Of a DNA stretch of 64,000 nt, positions 19,357 through 27,672 are shown in pieces. The stretch is taken from assembly GCA_964631725.1 (NCBI GenBank), contig CAZVYX010000021.1, positions 1-64,000 of the forward strand, read 5' to 3'. The translations under genes and the position numbers were made by a program. The stretch comes from GCA-2731375 sp964631725 (GTDB taxonomy: Bacteria; Pseudomonadota; Alphaproteobacteria; GCA-2731375). How positions within the stretch are numbered: position 1 is the stretch's first letter; each line of letters begins with the position of its first letter. The notes beneath the pieces were generated by a model. It did not search any database and was not told the DNA's origin. It saw nothing but the letters and a program-made list of their open reading frames with translations.

Positions 19357-20246
19357 ACGACCAACGGTTCAGCGGCATCTATCCCATGCTGTACGCCTTC
19401 TTCGACCAAAACGGCGCCTTGGACCGGGAGGCCATGCGCAGGCAGGTGCACTGCAGCCTGGCCCAGGGCGTGCATGGCATCGCGGTCGGCGGCCTGGCGA
19501 CGGAAACCAACAAGCTGTCATCGGCCGAGCGGCGCACCCTGATGGAGTGGGCGGCGGAGGACGTGGACGGCCAAGTGCCGTTATCCGTCACCATCGCCGA
19601 AAGCAACGTCGCCGGCCAAACCGCCATGGCCAGGCTGGCCGCCGATTTGGGCGCCGCCTGGGTGGTGCTGCAACCACCGCCCGTGCGCGGCGCCACCGAG
19701 GCCGGGTTGATCGAATTTTACGGCGCCGTGGCCGACGGCTCGCCCCTGCCCGTGGGCATTCAGAACGCCCCGGAATACATTGGCATCGGCGTCTCCAACG
19801 CCGGCTTCGCCACGCTGAACGAACGGCACCCCAACGTCTCGATCCTGAAGGCCGAAGGCCCGGCCACCTACATCAGCGCCCTGGCGGAAGACACCGGCGG
19901 CGCCTTTACGCTGTTCAATGGCCGCAACGGCATGGAACTGGTGGATAGCCTGCGCGCGGGCTGTCACGGCATGATCCCCGGCGTCGACGCCTGCGACCGG
20001 CAGGTCGCGATCTTTGAGGCCATGGCGCGGGGCGAAGAGGCGGAGGCCGACCGCGCCTTCGCCGAAATCCTGCCCTTGCTGTCATTCCTCATGGGCTCGA
20101 TCGATCATCTGCTGTGCTATGGCAAACGCCTGACCGCCCGCCGGCTTGGCCTGGGCGAGGTTTACGACCGGGTGCCGGCACTGCAGCCAACGCCATTTGG
20201 GCTGGAGGTGATGAACCGCTGGTCCAGGGATCTCGGCGATTTTTAG
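19353..20246 (+). CDS. dihydrodipicolinate synthase family protein (DapA-like aldolase/lyase)
   Basis: A 297-aa TIM-barrel protein of the DapA / N-acetylneuraminate lyase superfamily. The N-terminal GIYPMLYAFFDQNGALD and the GGLATETNKLS segment match the family, and the Schiff-base Lys is in SILKAEGP. The usual catalytic Tyr, in the YNxP motif, is replaced: the site reads IQNAPEYIG. It is therefore not a standard dihydrodipicolinate synthase. The gene overlaps the methyltransferase (ATGA) and is followed 23 bases later by a small cupin-like gene. The reaction is unknown. Confidence 0.85.
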   Translation: MNDQRFSGIYPMLYAFFDQNGALDREAMRRQVHCSLAQGVHGIAVGGLATETNKLSSAERRTLMEWAAEDVDGQVPLSVTIAESNVAGQTAMARLAADLGAAWVVLQPPPVRGATEAGLIEFYGAVADGSPLPVGIQNAPEYIGIGVSNAGFATLNERHPNVSILKAEGPATYISALAEDTGGAFTLFNGRNGMELVDSLRAGCHGMIPGVDACDRQVAIFEAMARGEEAEADRAFAEILPLLSFLMGSIDHLLCYGKRLTARRLGLGEVYDRVPALQPTPFGLEVMNRWSRDLGDF

Positions 20247-20269
20247 TTCATACGGGAGGAAACGGACAT

Positions 20270-20620
20270 ATGCGTATCCATAATCTGTACGAGGACGAGG
20301 ACGGCCAGTCCCATTTCCGCGATATCGAGGTGGAATGGGTCGAGGAGGGCCGGGGCGGCAAGTTATCCGAGCGCATGCCGGCCACCGGCATCATCTTCCG
20401 TCAGGTGCCGCCGACCTATGAGCTGGATTGGCACAGCGCGCCGCGCCGGCAATACATCATCAACCTTGACGCCGGCGTTCAGATCACCGCCTCGGACGGC
20501 GAAGCCCGCGTCATCGGCGCCGGCGAAGTAATCCTGGTCGAGGACATCAACGGCAAGGGCCACCTATCGAAGGCCATCGACCAACAAATCCGCCACTGCA
20601 TCTTTGTGCCGGTTGACTAG
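20270..20620 (+). CDS. small cupin-like protein
   Basis: A 116-aa protein, mostly beta strands, with a single cupin-like barrel. YELDWHSAPRRQYIINLDAG corresponds to the first cupin motif, and GAGEVILVEDINGKGH to the second. Such proteins commonly bind a metal and a small carboxylate. The ATG follows gggagga by 10 bases. It is the last gene of the methyltransferase/DapA-like operon. Its stop codon overlaps the first base of a 94-nt double-hairpin repeat, which may act as terminator. Confidence 0.7.
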   Translation: MRIHNLYEDEDGQSHFRDIEVEWVEEGRGGKLSERMPATGIIFRQVPPTYELDWHSAPRRQYIINLDAGVQITASDGEARVIGAGEVILVEDINGKGHLSKAIDQQIRHCIFVPVD

Positions 20621-20713
20621 AGCAACCCGCATTCAATTGAATGCGGATAAGTTGCTCTATTCTAAAGGTTTTAGCGCATGGGTTCGGGTTTGATTAAACC
20701 CGACATGCGCTAA
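20620..20713. repeat. 94-nt double-hairpin intergenic repeat, copy 1
   Basis: The first hairpin pairs gagcaac (20620-20626) with gttgctc (20651-20657) around the perfect palindrome ccgcattcaattgaatgcgg (20627-20646). The second pairs ttagcgcatg (20671-20680; outer t at 20671) with catgcgctaa (20704-20713), with inner cgggttt/aaacccg. Copy 2 is at 40864-40957, about 89% identical. It lies between convergent stops at 20620 and 20717. It has no coding capacity and is a REP/MITE-like unit that probably also terminates transcription. Confidence 0.85.
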
Positions 20714-20716
20714 TCC

Positions 20717-21481
20717 CTAGCGCGGGGCCATGCGGATGGCGCCGTCGAGGCGGATGGTTTCGCCGTTCAGCATGACGTTCTCGACAATCTGGCGGCTCAA
20801 CTGGGCGAATTCCGATGGGTCGCCGAGTTTCTTCGGGAACGGCACCATGTTCTCCAGGGAGGCCTTGGCCTCCGGCGACAGCGTTGCCATCAACAGCGGT
20901 GTCTTGAACAAACCCGGCGCGATGGTACAGACGCGGACCCCCTTGTCGGACAGATCCCGGGCGATGGGCAGGGTCATGCCGACGACGCCGCCCTTGGAGG
21001 CGGAATAGGCCGACTGGCCGATCTGGCCGTCATAAGCGGCGGCGGAGGCGGTATTGATGATCACGCCGCGCTCGCCGTCGGCCAGGGGTTCCAGCTCCAC
21101 CATGTCGGTGGCGGCCAGGCGAATGCAGTTGAAAGTGCCGATCAGGTTGACGCGGATGATCCGTTCCCACTGATCCAGGGGATGGGCCGTGCCCCGGCTG
21201 GTGGTCTTGACCGCGATGGCAATGCCGGCGCAATTGACCAGAATGCGCGGCACGCCCAATTCCTCTTTGGTTTGGGCCAGCGCCGCCGCGATCTGTTCTT
21301 CCGAAGCCACGTCGCATTGACAGAAAATGGCGCCGGTTTCGGCCGCCAGCTTGCCGCCAAGCTCTTCCTGCAGATCGAAAATGGCGACCTTGGCGCCGGC
21401 GGCAATGAACTCCCGCACCACGCCCTCGCCCAAGCCCGATGCGCCACCGGTCACGACCGCGATCTGTCCATCCATTTGCAT
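20717..21481 (-). CDS. SDR family oxidoreductase (3-hydroxyacyl-CoA dehydrogenase type 2-like)
   Basis: A 254-aa short-chain dehydrogenase. TGGASGLGEG near residue 12 binds NAD(P), and NCAG and YSASK (catalytic Tyr and Lys) are in order. The overall sequence, including the ending GETIRLDGAIRMAPR, resembles the HSD17B10 / type II 3-hydroxyacyl-CoA dehydrogenase group, which oxidises branched or short 3-hydroxyacyl-CoA. It is preceded by an M24 peptidase gene 25 bases upstream in the same direction. Its exact substrate is unknown. Confidence 0.88.
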   Translation of the reverse strand: MQMDGQIAVVTGGASGLGEGVVREFIAAGAKVAIFDLQEELGGKLAAETGAIFCQCDVASEEQIAAALAQTKEELGVPRILVNCAGIAIAVKTTSRGTAHPLDQWERIIRVNLIGTFNCIRLAATDMVELEPLADGERGVIINTASAAAYDGQIGQSAYSASKGGVVGMTLPIARDLSDKGVRVCTIAPGLFKTPLLMATLSPEAKASLENMVPFPKKLGDPSEFAQLSRQIVENVMLNGETIRLDGAIRMAPR

Positions 21482-21506
21482 GGCGTGTTGCCTCCGCTCT
21501 TGTTGA

Positions 21507-22676
21507 TTAGTCGATGATGTAGGGTTCGAACGGCGTTTTCGACAGCACCTCGTTGCCCGTCTCGGTGATCACCAGGGGCCGCTCCATGCGCATACCGCCG
21601 ACGCCGGGCAGATTGGCGGTAACGGCGATTTCCTGCATATAATTGGGTTCCAGCACATAATTCGGCTCGGAAACGCCGTCGATCTCGGCATCCGTCAGGG
21701 TGGGGTACCATTCATCGCCGAAATGGCCGATGCCATGGCCGAAGCCGCGAATGAATTCGGTCCAGCCCTGCTCCTCGACGAATTCGCGGGTGGCCAGCGC
21801 CACCTCGCCCAAGGTGCGGCCCGGCTGCATATTTTCCACCACCTTGTGGCAGGTGGCGGTAAAGCCTTCGATCACCCTGGCCTGCTCCGCCGTTGGTTGG
21901 CCCAGGACCGCGTTATGGGCCACATCGCCCAGCATCAGGCCGTACATGCCATGCAAATCCAGCAGCACGAACTCGCCGCGCTGTATCAGCTTGTCCGTGG
22001 CCGGGGTGCAGGCGCCGGTCCAGGTGCGGTGGCCGGAAGCGATCTCCTGCCCGCCGGTGAAGGTCCAGGCGAACTCGCTGCCGGCCTCGCGCATGGCCAT
22101 CTCGGCGATGCCGGCGATCTGCTTTTCGCTCATGCCGGGACGCAGGGCTTCGGCCACGGCCTCCTGCCCGCGGTCGACGATCGCGGCGGCCTGGCGCATC
22201 AGATGGACCTCCGCATCCTCCTTGACCATGGCCAGGCGGTCGATGATGCGATGGCCGTCGATCAGCTCCGCCTCGGGCAACTGGGCGGCAAGGTCGTTAT
22301 ATTCGCCACGGGTGATGAAGCCCTCCGGCAAATAGACCGAGGCGCCGTCCTCGATCCCGACCCGGCCATTGGCCAGGCCCAGTTCGGCCACCTGCGCCGC
22401 CGCCGCCGCCATCATGGACTGCCGGGAATAGCCGACGACCCGTTTCAGCCAGCCTTCTTCCTTCAGGCGGTTCACATCCATCGAGGGGCATATCAGGGTG
22501 ACCTCTCCCTTGCCCGCGGCCGGGATAATCACCGTACTGCGCCAGGGGCAAAAGGCACCGCAGGCATGCGTCACGGTTTTCAGCCGGGTACCGACCAGAA
22601 CATCCAGACCGGCCTCCGCCACCTCCCGCTGCATCTTGGCCAAACGGCCGGTGGGATCCATGTGCACTGTGTACAT
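21507..22676 (-). CDS. M24 family metallopeptidase (Xaa-Pro dipeptidase-like)
   Basis: A 389-aa pita-bread-fold protein of the creatinase / aminopeptidase P group. The N-terminal creatinase-like domain is followed by the M24 domain. Metal ligands can be placed in VLLDLHGMYGLMLGDVAHN (two Asp), FGHGIGH (His), and the glutamates in the last 60 residues (MQEIAVT, ITETGNE). The ATG at 22676, ten bases after ggagg, gives the proper family N-terminus. It could cleave a proline dipeptide or hydrolyse a non-peptide amide; the choice cannot be made here. It is probably co-transcribed with the SDR downstream. Confidence 0.85.
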   Translation of the reverse strand: MYTVHMDPTGRLAKMQREVAEAGLDVLVGTRLKTVTHACGAFCPWRSTVIIPAAGKGEVTLICPSMDVNRLKEEGWLKRVVGYSRQSMMAAAAAQVAELGLANGRVGIEDGASVYLPEGFITRGEYNDLAAQLPEAELIDGHRIIDRLAMVKEDAEVHLMRQAAAIVDRGQEAVAEALRPGMSEKQIAGIAEMAMREAGSEFAWTFTGGQEIASGHRTWTGACTPATDKLIQRGEFVLLDLHGMYGLMLGDVAHNAVLGQPTAEQARVIEGFTATCHKVVENMQPGRTLGEVALATREFVEEQGWTEFIRGFGHGIGHFGDEWYPTLTDAEIDGVSEPNYVLEPNYMQEIAVTANLPGVGGMRMERPLVITETGNEVLSKTPFEPYIID

Positions 22677-22699
22677 GACGCATACGCCTCCATATTGGA

Positions 22700-22823
22700 G
22701 TATTTCCGACTGTCGTCGAATTGCCCGGCCTCCCCGCTCCCCCTCCCGGCCACCCATTGACAATGATCCCGTGGGTGGCCGGGAGGGGGAGCGGGTGGTT
22801 CAGCCGTAGTCAGAAATGCTCTA
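22700..22823. repeat. nested palindromic repeat, copy A
   Basis: The core is a perfect 24-bp inverted repeat, 22733-22756 with 22772-22795, around a 15-base loop. Weaker outer inverted flanks (atttccgactgtcg near 22711 against atttctgactacgg read from the right end) extend it to about 124 bases. Copy B at 40958-41083 has the same plan with a different but again perfectly paired 28-bp stem; only the ccaccca...tgggtgg centre and parts of the loop are shared. It lies between a 53-aa gene and the M24 peptidase. It is a MITE- or REP-like element. Confidence 0.8.
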
Positions 22824-22971
22824 GCAAACCGAGCTTAGCCTGGATCAACGGAGATGGGTCTTGATCTGGCTCAAGCCATACCTCGTCTGGCGGAATTGAA
22901 AATTCCGCAACGCCGACTTGATTTAGAATGGATTGAGTTTGGCTAGCATTATATAAGAAAATTGATCGCAT
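22810..22971 (-). CDS. 53-aa hypothetical protein
   Basis: A short frame too small for usual cut-offs, beginning MRSIFLYNASQTQSILNQVG and ending LIQAKLGLLEHF. The ATG at 22971 follows gaaggtaag, a good ribosome-binding site. Codons are clearly more AT-rich than in neighbouring genes, which suggests a foreign or fast-evolving gene. The middle (IPPDEVWLEPDQDP) reads like ordinary protein sequence. The last five codons lie inside the right end of the palindromic repeat, so the element may have supplied the present stop and shortened an older gene. No homologue is recognised. It is divergent from the kinase at 23091. Confidence 0.5.
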   Translation of the reverse strand: MRSIFLYNASQTQSILNQVGVAEFSIPPDEVWLEPDQDPSPLIQAKLGLLEHF

Positions 22972-23090
22972 CTTACCTTCGTCACGAATGCAAGGGGGCA
23001 GGAATCAGGGCGCGGACATGACAAACCGTAGGTTTGTGCCCGGGTGTTCCGGTTTTTCAAAACTGTTAATGAACGACGACGGTGGCACAT

Positions 23091-26000
23091 ATGCCTGAAC
23101 TCGACCCAACACAGGCAATCGACGCAATCGAAGGGCTGACGGTCGGGTTCACGCTTTTCGATGCGGACGACAGGTTCGTCTTTTGCAATAGTCAGCAGAA
23201 GGAGCTGTTCCCCGGCGTTGCCGATCTATATGTCCCGGGCACCCCTTTCGAGACAATCATCCGGGCGAGCGTTGAGCGGGGCGCGATCGCCATTGCCGTT
23301 GGCCAGGAAGACGAATGGATCGCCGAACGCGCGGCGATACACCTGGTCAGCGACGGCATACCCCATGAGTCCGAACATGCCGATGGGACGTGGACGGAAC
23401 TGCGGGAAATGCGGCTGCCGAACGGTTCCAGGGTCAGCCTCCGCACGGATATCACAGATCGCAAACGGGCACAGGAGGCGGTGAAAGAAAGCGAGGCGCA
23501 GTTTCGCAATCTGATCGACGGCTCGATCCAAGGCACACTGATCCACCGCAACTTCAAACCGCTTATGGTCAACCATGCCTGGGCCGAGATTTTCGGCTTC
23601 GATTCCGTTGAGCAGGTCCTGGCGCAGGACAGCATTCTTGCCAGTTTCCCCGAACATGAACAGGAACGTTTCCAGAAATTTGCCGAGGCGCGGTCGCGCG
23701 GAGAGGCGACACCCAGCCAGTACATATACGAAGCCATTGGGCGCGATGGCCGGCGGATATGGGTCGACAACATCGTGCGCATCGTTGATTGGGCCGGTGA
23801 ACCCGCGATCCAGTCGACGGTGGTCGACATCACGGAGAAGAAGAACATCGAGGAGGCGCTGCTGGAACGCGAGCGACACTATCGGCTGATGTTTGATTCA
23901 GCGGAAGTCTGCCTCTGGGATGAGGATTTTCGTGGCGTCCATGCGGAATTCGAGCGTCTGCGCGGTGAAGGCGTGCAGAACCTCCATGCTTATCTTCAGG
24001 AACATCCCGACATCGTCTGGGAGTTGGCCAACCGGATCATCGTCAATCGAGTCAACGATGCGACATTGCGCTTGTTCGGGGCCGCCACACAGGAAGAACT
24101 TCTCGGTTCCCTGGACAGGGTGCTACCCGACAGCGCGGCCGATCTGTTCCTGGAAGAACTTGTTGCGATCTGGAACGGTGAGAGCCAGTTTCGGGCCGAG
24201 GTAAAGCACCGGAATTTTGCCGGCGAGGATCTCTGGGTTATCGTTACCATGCCGATTCCCAGCCGGCCGGAAGACTTCCGGAGCGTTCCCATCAGCGTCG
24301 TAGATATCAGCGACAAAAAGCGGGCGGAAGAGGAACTCCTCAACCACAGGAATCATCTGGAGGATCTGGTAGAAGATCGGACCAGCGAACTCCGCACGAT
24401 CGCCGACAGTATACCGGTTTTGATCACGCGCCTGGATAGGAAGCAACGGTACGCCTTCATCAACAAGACAGCCGAGCGTTGGTTCGGTCGAAGCGCCGAT
24501 CAAGTTCTCGGCCGGACGGTTGCGGAAATTCTTGGCGGATCCGCCCACGAGGCACTGTCGCCTTCACTCGACCGGGTTCTCAACGGACAGCCGCTGACCT
24601 TCGAGACGAGGATAACGTATCCCGACGGCATGACACGGGATGTCGAAATATCCTATGTGCCCGATGCCGGTCCGGATGGGACCGTCAGGGGTATCTTCAG
24701 CGTCGTCGTCGATATCAGCAAACTCCAGACCACGGTGCGTGACCTGGCCGATAAGGAGGCGGCGCTGGCCGAAGCGCAGCGCATCGCCGACGTAGGCAGT
24801 TGGGATACCGACTTCACATCCGGTCAATTGTCTTGGTCAAGACAGGTCTATCGGATCTTTGGCGTGACGCCGGAAGAGTTCAAACCCGGCTACCAGGCAT
24901 TGTTGCAATTGGTTCACCACGATGACCGGGACGCTCTCGCGGAGGCCTTTGGGCAAGCCCGCCGATCCGAACGATCATACAGCATCGAACACCGGATCGT
25001 CAGACCTGACGGCGAGGTCCGCACCGTTTTGGAGAATGCGGAGATCACAAGGGACGAAAAAGGTGCGGCGACAGGACTGTCCGGCAGCGTGCAGGACGTG
25101 ACGGAGTTGCGCGAGACCGAGGCCATGGCGCGCAGGAGCGAACAACGCTACCGGGCGCTGGTCGAAAGCGGGACGGTTGGTATTTTCGTGTTCGACATAG
25201 ACTACCGTCCGCTGTTCGTCAGTGACCTGGCCGTTCGCATGTTCGGATATGACGCTGCGGCGGAAATCTTGGCCATGCCGACGCTTAATTCGCTGCTGGA
25301 CGAATCCGAGGTCGATCGGATCAGCGATATTCGCCGGCGCCGGCTTGCCGGTGAGGATTTGCCGGCGGCGTTCGAAATAGTCGCCCGGCGCAAGGATGGC
25401 ACGCCGGTGTGGCTGTTGAGCCACAGCGCCGTGATTGACTGGGAAGGAAGTCCGGCCATTCAGTCGACCCTGATTGATATCACCGGCTTGAAGGACACCG
25501 AACAGGCCTTGCTCTCGAGCGAGAACCGGTTCCGCACACTGGCCGAGGCAACGCCGGCGCCGACCGTGGTCAATCGACTATCCGATGCCGTTTTCCTGTA
25601 CGCCAATCAGGCGGCCCGCGATGCCATGGGTTGGAGCAACGATGAACTGGCTGGCCGTACATCGATCAAGATGTGGGCGGATTCGGGGCAGCGAAAGGCG
25701 TTCTTGGAGGAATTGAAGCAGAAGGGCATGGTGCGGGATTTCAAGGCCCAATCCAGAGCCCCGGACGGATCCCTGCATTGGGAGATGATCTCGGCCGAAT
25801 TGATAGAATTCCAGGGCGAGGCGGCGGTGTTCAGCAGCTATATCGACATCACGGAATTGTTGTCGGTGGAAGAACAACTGCGCCGGGCTCAGAAGTTGGA
25901 GGCGGTCGGGCAACTGACCGGCGGCATCGCCCATGATTTCAATAACATTCTGGCCGCCATTATCGGCAATCTGGATTTGCTCCAGGATAGCGACAACATT

Positions 26001-27023
26001 AGCGATGAATTCGACAAGGAGGGCGTCGCCATCGCCCTTAGGGCGGCGCTAAGGGGCGCGGATCTGACCCATCGCCTGCTGGCGTTCTCGCGGCAACAGG
26101 ACCTGATGGCCAAGACGACCCGAATTAACGAGACCCTGCCGCATTTTTGCCGCTTGGCACAGAGTACGATTGGCGAGGATATCGCCATCGAGATGAAGCT
26201 GGCGGCCGATCTATGGCCGACCGTGGTCGATGCCGGACAGCTGGAGAATGCCCTTTTGAACCTGGCTATCAACGCCCGCGATGCCATGCCCAATGGCGGA
26301 CATTTGACCATCGAGACGGCCAACCTGGTTCTGGATGAGGACCATGCCGCGAAAAGCGATGACCTGGCGCCCGGAGACTATGTCACGGTCACCGTCAGCG
26401 ACGACGGCGCCGGGATGCCCGCGGAGGTGCGGGTGCGGGCGTTCGAACCATTTTTCACGACCAAGGAGGTTGGTGAGGGCAGTGGCCTGGGCCTGAGCAT
26501 GGTGTTCGGCTTCGCGCAGCAATCCGGCGGCCAGGTTTCGGTTTACAGCGAGGCGGGCGAAGGCACGACGGTAAGGATCTATTTGCCCCGGGATGCGACG
26601 GCGGCAGCCGAAAGCGCCGCCGAGGAAGTCAAAGAGGACAGCCCGACGGGTGATGAAACCATCCTTGTGGTCGAAGACGACCAAGGTGTGCGGAGTTACC
26701 TGGTGACCGTGCTCCGTCGCCTCGGCTACACGGTCCTGGAGGCCAATGACGGCCCGGCGGCGCTGGAGGTCATGGCGGCTTCCGGCCTGATCGACTTGCT
26801 GCTGACCGACATGATCATGCCCCGGGGGATGAACGGGCGCGATGTCGCCGCCGCCTTCCACGATCGATATCCGGCTGCCGGGGTGCTGTATTCATCGGGC
26901 TACACACGGGAAGTCCTCAACCGGCGCAGCGGGCTCGAGGATGATGCGGCGCTGATGAATAAGCCGTATCAGACCCCGGCCCTGGCCCGGCGGGTGCGTG
27001 AGGTCCTGGATGGTCAGGCGTAA
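23091..27023 (+). CDS. multi-PAS hybrid sensor histidine kinase
   Basis: A 1310-aa cytoplasmic sensor with no visible membrane segment. It opens with a PAS_7-like domain (GLTVGFTLFDADDRFVFCN). Roughly six further PAS/PAC units follow up to about residue 930, several closed by the DIT/DIS signature (VVDITEKK, VVDISDKK, STLIDITGLK). The dimerisation box has the phospho-accepting His948 in IAHDFNNILAA, followed by an HATPase_c domain with DDGAGMP and GSGLGLSM. A C-terminal receiver domain carries Asp1240 in LLTDMIMP. The AHDFNN box marks the HWE/PAS hybrid kinase class. No output regulator is adjacent. An in-frame GTG at 23082 is an alternative start; neither has a strong Shine-Dalgarno sequence. 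Confidence 0.92.
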   Translation: MPELDPTQAIDAIEGLTVGFTLFDADDRFVFCNSQQKELFPGVADLYVPGTPFETIIRASVERGAIAIAVGQEDEWIAERAAIHLVSDGIPHESEHADGTWTELREMRLPNGSRVSLRTDITDRKRAQEAVKESEAQFRNLIDGSIQGTLIHRNFKPLMVNHAWAEIFGFDSVEQVLAQDSILASFPEHEQERFQKFAEARSRGEATPSQYIYEAIGRDGRRIWVDNIVRIVDWAGEPAIQSTVVDITEKKNIEEALLERERHYRLMFDSAEVCLWDEDFRGVHAEFERLRGEGVQNLHAYLQEHPDIVWELANRIIVNRVNDATLRLFGAATQEELLGSLDRVLPDSAADLFLEELVAIWNGESQFRAEVKHRNFAGEDLWVIVTMPIPSRPEDFRSVPISVVDISDKKRAEEELLNHRNHLEDLVEDRTSELRTIADSIPVLITRLDRKQRYAFINKTAERWFGRSADQVLGRTVAEILGGSAHEALSPSLDRVLNGQPLTFETRITYPDGMTRDVEISYVPDAGPDGTVRGIFSVVVDISKLQTTVRDLADKEAALAEAQRIADVGSWDTDFTSGQLSWSRQVYRIFGVTPEEFKPGYQALLQLVHHDDRDALAEAFGQARRSERSYSIEHRIVRPDGEVRTVLENAEITRDEKGAATGLSGSVQDVTELRETEAMARRSEQRYRALVESGTVGIFVFDIDYRPLFVSDLAVRMFGYDAAAEILAMPTLNSLLDESEVDRISDIRRRRLAGEDLPAAFEIVARRKDGTPVWLLSHSAVIDWEGSPAIQSTLIDITGLKDTEQALLSSENRFRTLAEATPAPTVVNRLSDAVFLYANQAARDAMGWSNDELAGRTSIKMWADSGQRKAFLEELKQKGMVRDFKAQSRAPDGSLHWEMISAELIEFQGEAAVFSSYIDITELLSVEEQLRRAQKLEAVGQLTGGIAHDFNNILAAIIGNLDLLQDSDNISDEFDKEGVAIALRAALRGADLTHRLLAFSRQQDLMAKTTRINETLPHFCRLAQSTIGEDIAIEMKLAADLWPTVVDAGQLENALLNLAINARDAMPNGGHLTIETANLVLDEDHAAKSDDLAPGDYVTVTVSDDGAGMPAEVRVRAFEPFFTTKEVGEGSGLGLSMVFGFAQQSGGQVSVYSEAGEGTTVRIYLPRDATAAAESAAEEVKEDSPTGDETILVVEDDQGVRSYLVTVLRRLGYTVLEANDGPAALEVMAASGLIDLLLTDMIMPRGMNGRDVAAAFHDRYPAAGVLYSSGYTREVLNRRSGLEDDAALMNKPYQTPALARRVREVLDGQA

Positions 27024-27187
27024 TTAGCCGCCGTCCCGAAAGCGGGCTTTCGCGCTAGCCACGGCAAGTGGCGCCATGGCGGATGCAACAAACTTGACCA
27101 GCCCTGCTGGTATCGGTTGACGTCATCTGTTATCCGACATTCAATAAGTCTGTTACTGTTCGCTAATGCACTTTTGGGGGAGTGGCG

Positions 27188-27643
27188 ATGGTAAGCGTAA
27201 ATAGGCGGGACTTGTTTACGGCTCTACTGGTCGGCGGCATTGTTGCTTTGGACGGTGGCCGTGTCGTATCAGCCTTGGATGGCGAGCAGATCCGATTTGA
27301 AATGCGCGTGCCGACCGTGCATCGCGAGACCGTCGAGTCATCCCTGACTTACCAAGGGACCATACATGAGGAACAGGACACCAAGGGCTTGCCGTTGGTC
27401 TTCATCTTTGCCGGCGCGGTCTTGATCCCATATCTCGCGAACGCGCTGATATCGCTTCGTGACAAGATCGAACGCGGCGGCGTCGTAATTGACGCACGCG
27501 ATACCACCGTCAAAATTCAGATCGACAAGGCTCTGAATAGAGGCGTCATGGTTGTCGTCACGAATGATGGGGTGGAGATCCGCGAAAAGGATGATTTACC
27601 CACGGTAAAAGACCTAATTGAATTTATCAAAGCAGCGCTATGA
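27188..27643 (+). CDS. hypothetical membrane protein upstream of caspase-UgpB fusion
   Basis: A 151-aa protein of unknown family. Residues 6-30 form a hydrophobic leader with a twin-arginine-like start (NRRDLFTALLVGG). A second hydrophobic helix lies near residues 68-90 (LPLVFIFAGAVLIPYLANAL). The rest is a polar C-terminal domain with a repeated beta pattern (GVVIDARDTTVKIQIDK, GVMVVVTNDGVEI). The ATG at 27188 has gggggag five bases upstream; a GTG at 27182 is less likely. It ends 29 bases before the caspase-UgpB gene on the same strand and is probably co-transcribed, so it is a candidate partner or anchor for that protein. Confidence 0.7.
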   Translation: MVSVNRRDLFTALLVGGIVALDGGRVVSALDGEQIRFEMRVPTVHRETVESSLTYQGTIHEEQDTKGLPLVFIFAGAVLIPYLANALISLRDKIERGGVVIDARDTTVKIQIDKALNRGVMVVVTNDGVEIREKDDLPTVKDLIEFIKAAL

Positions 27644-27672
27644 AGACCTGTTGAAGGGGAGAATGGGGGCCG

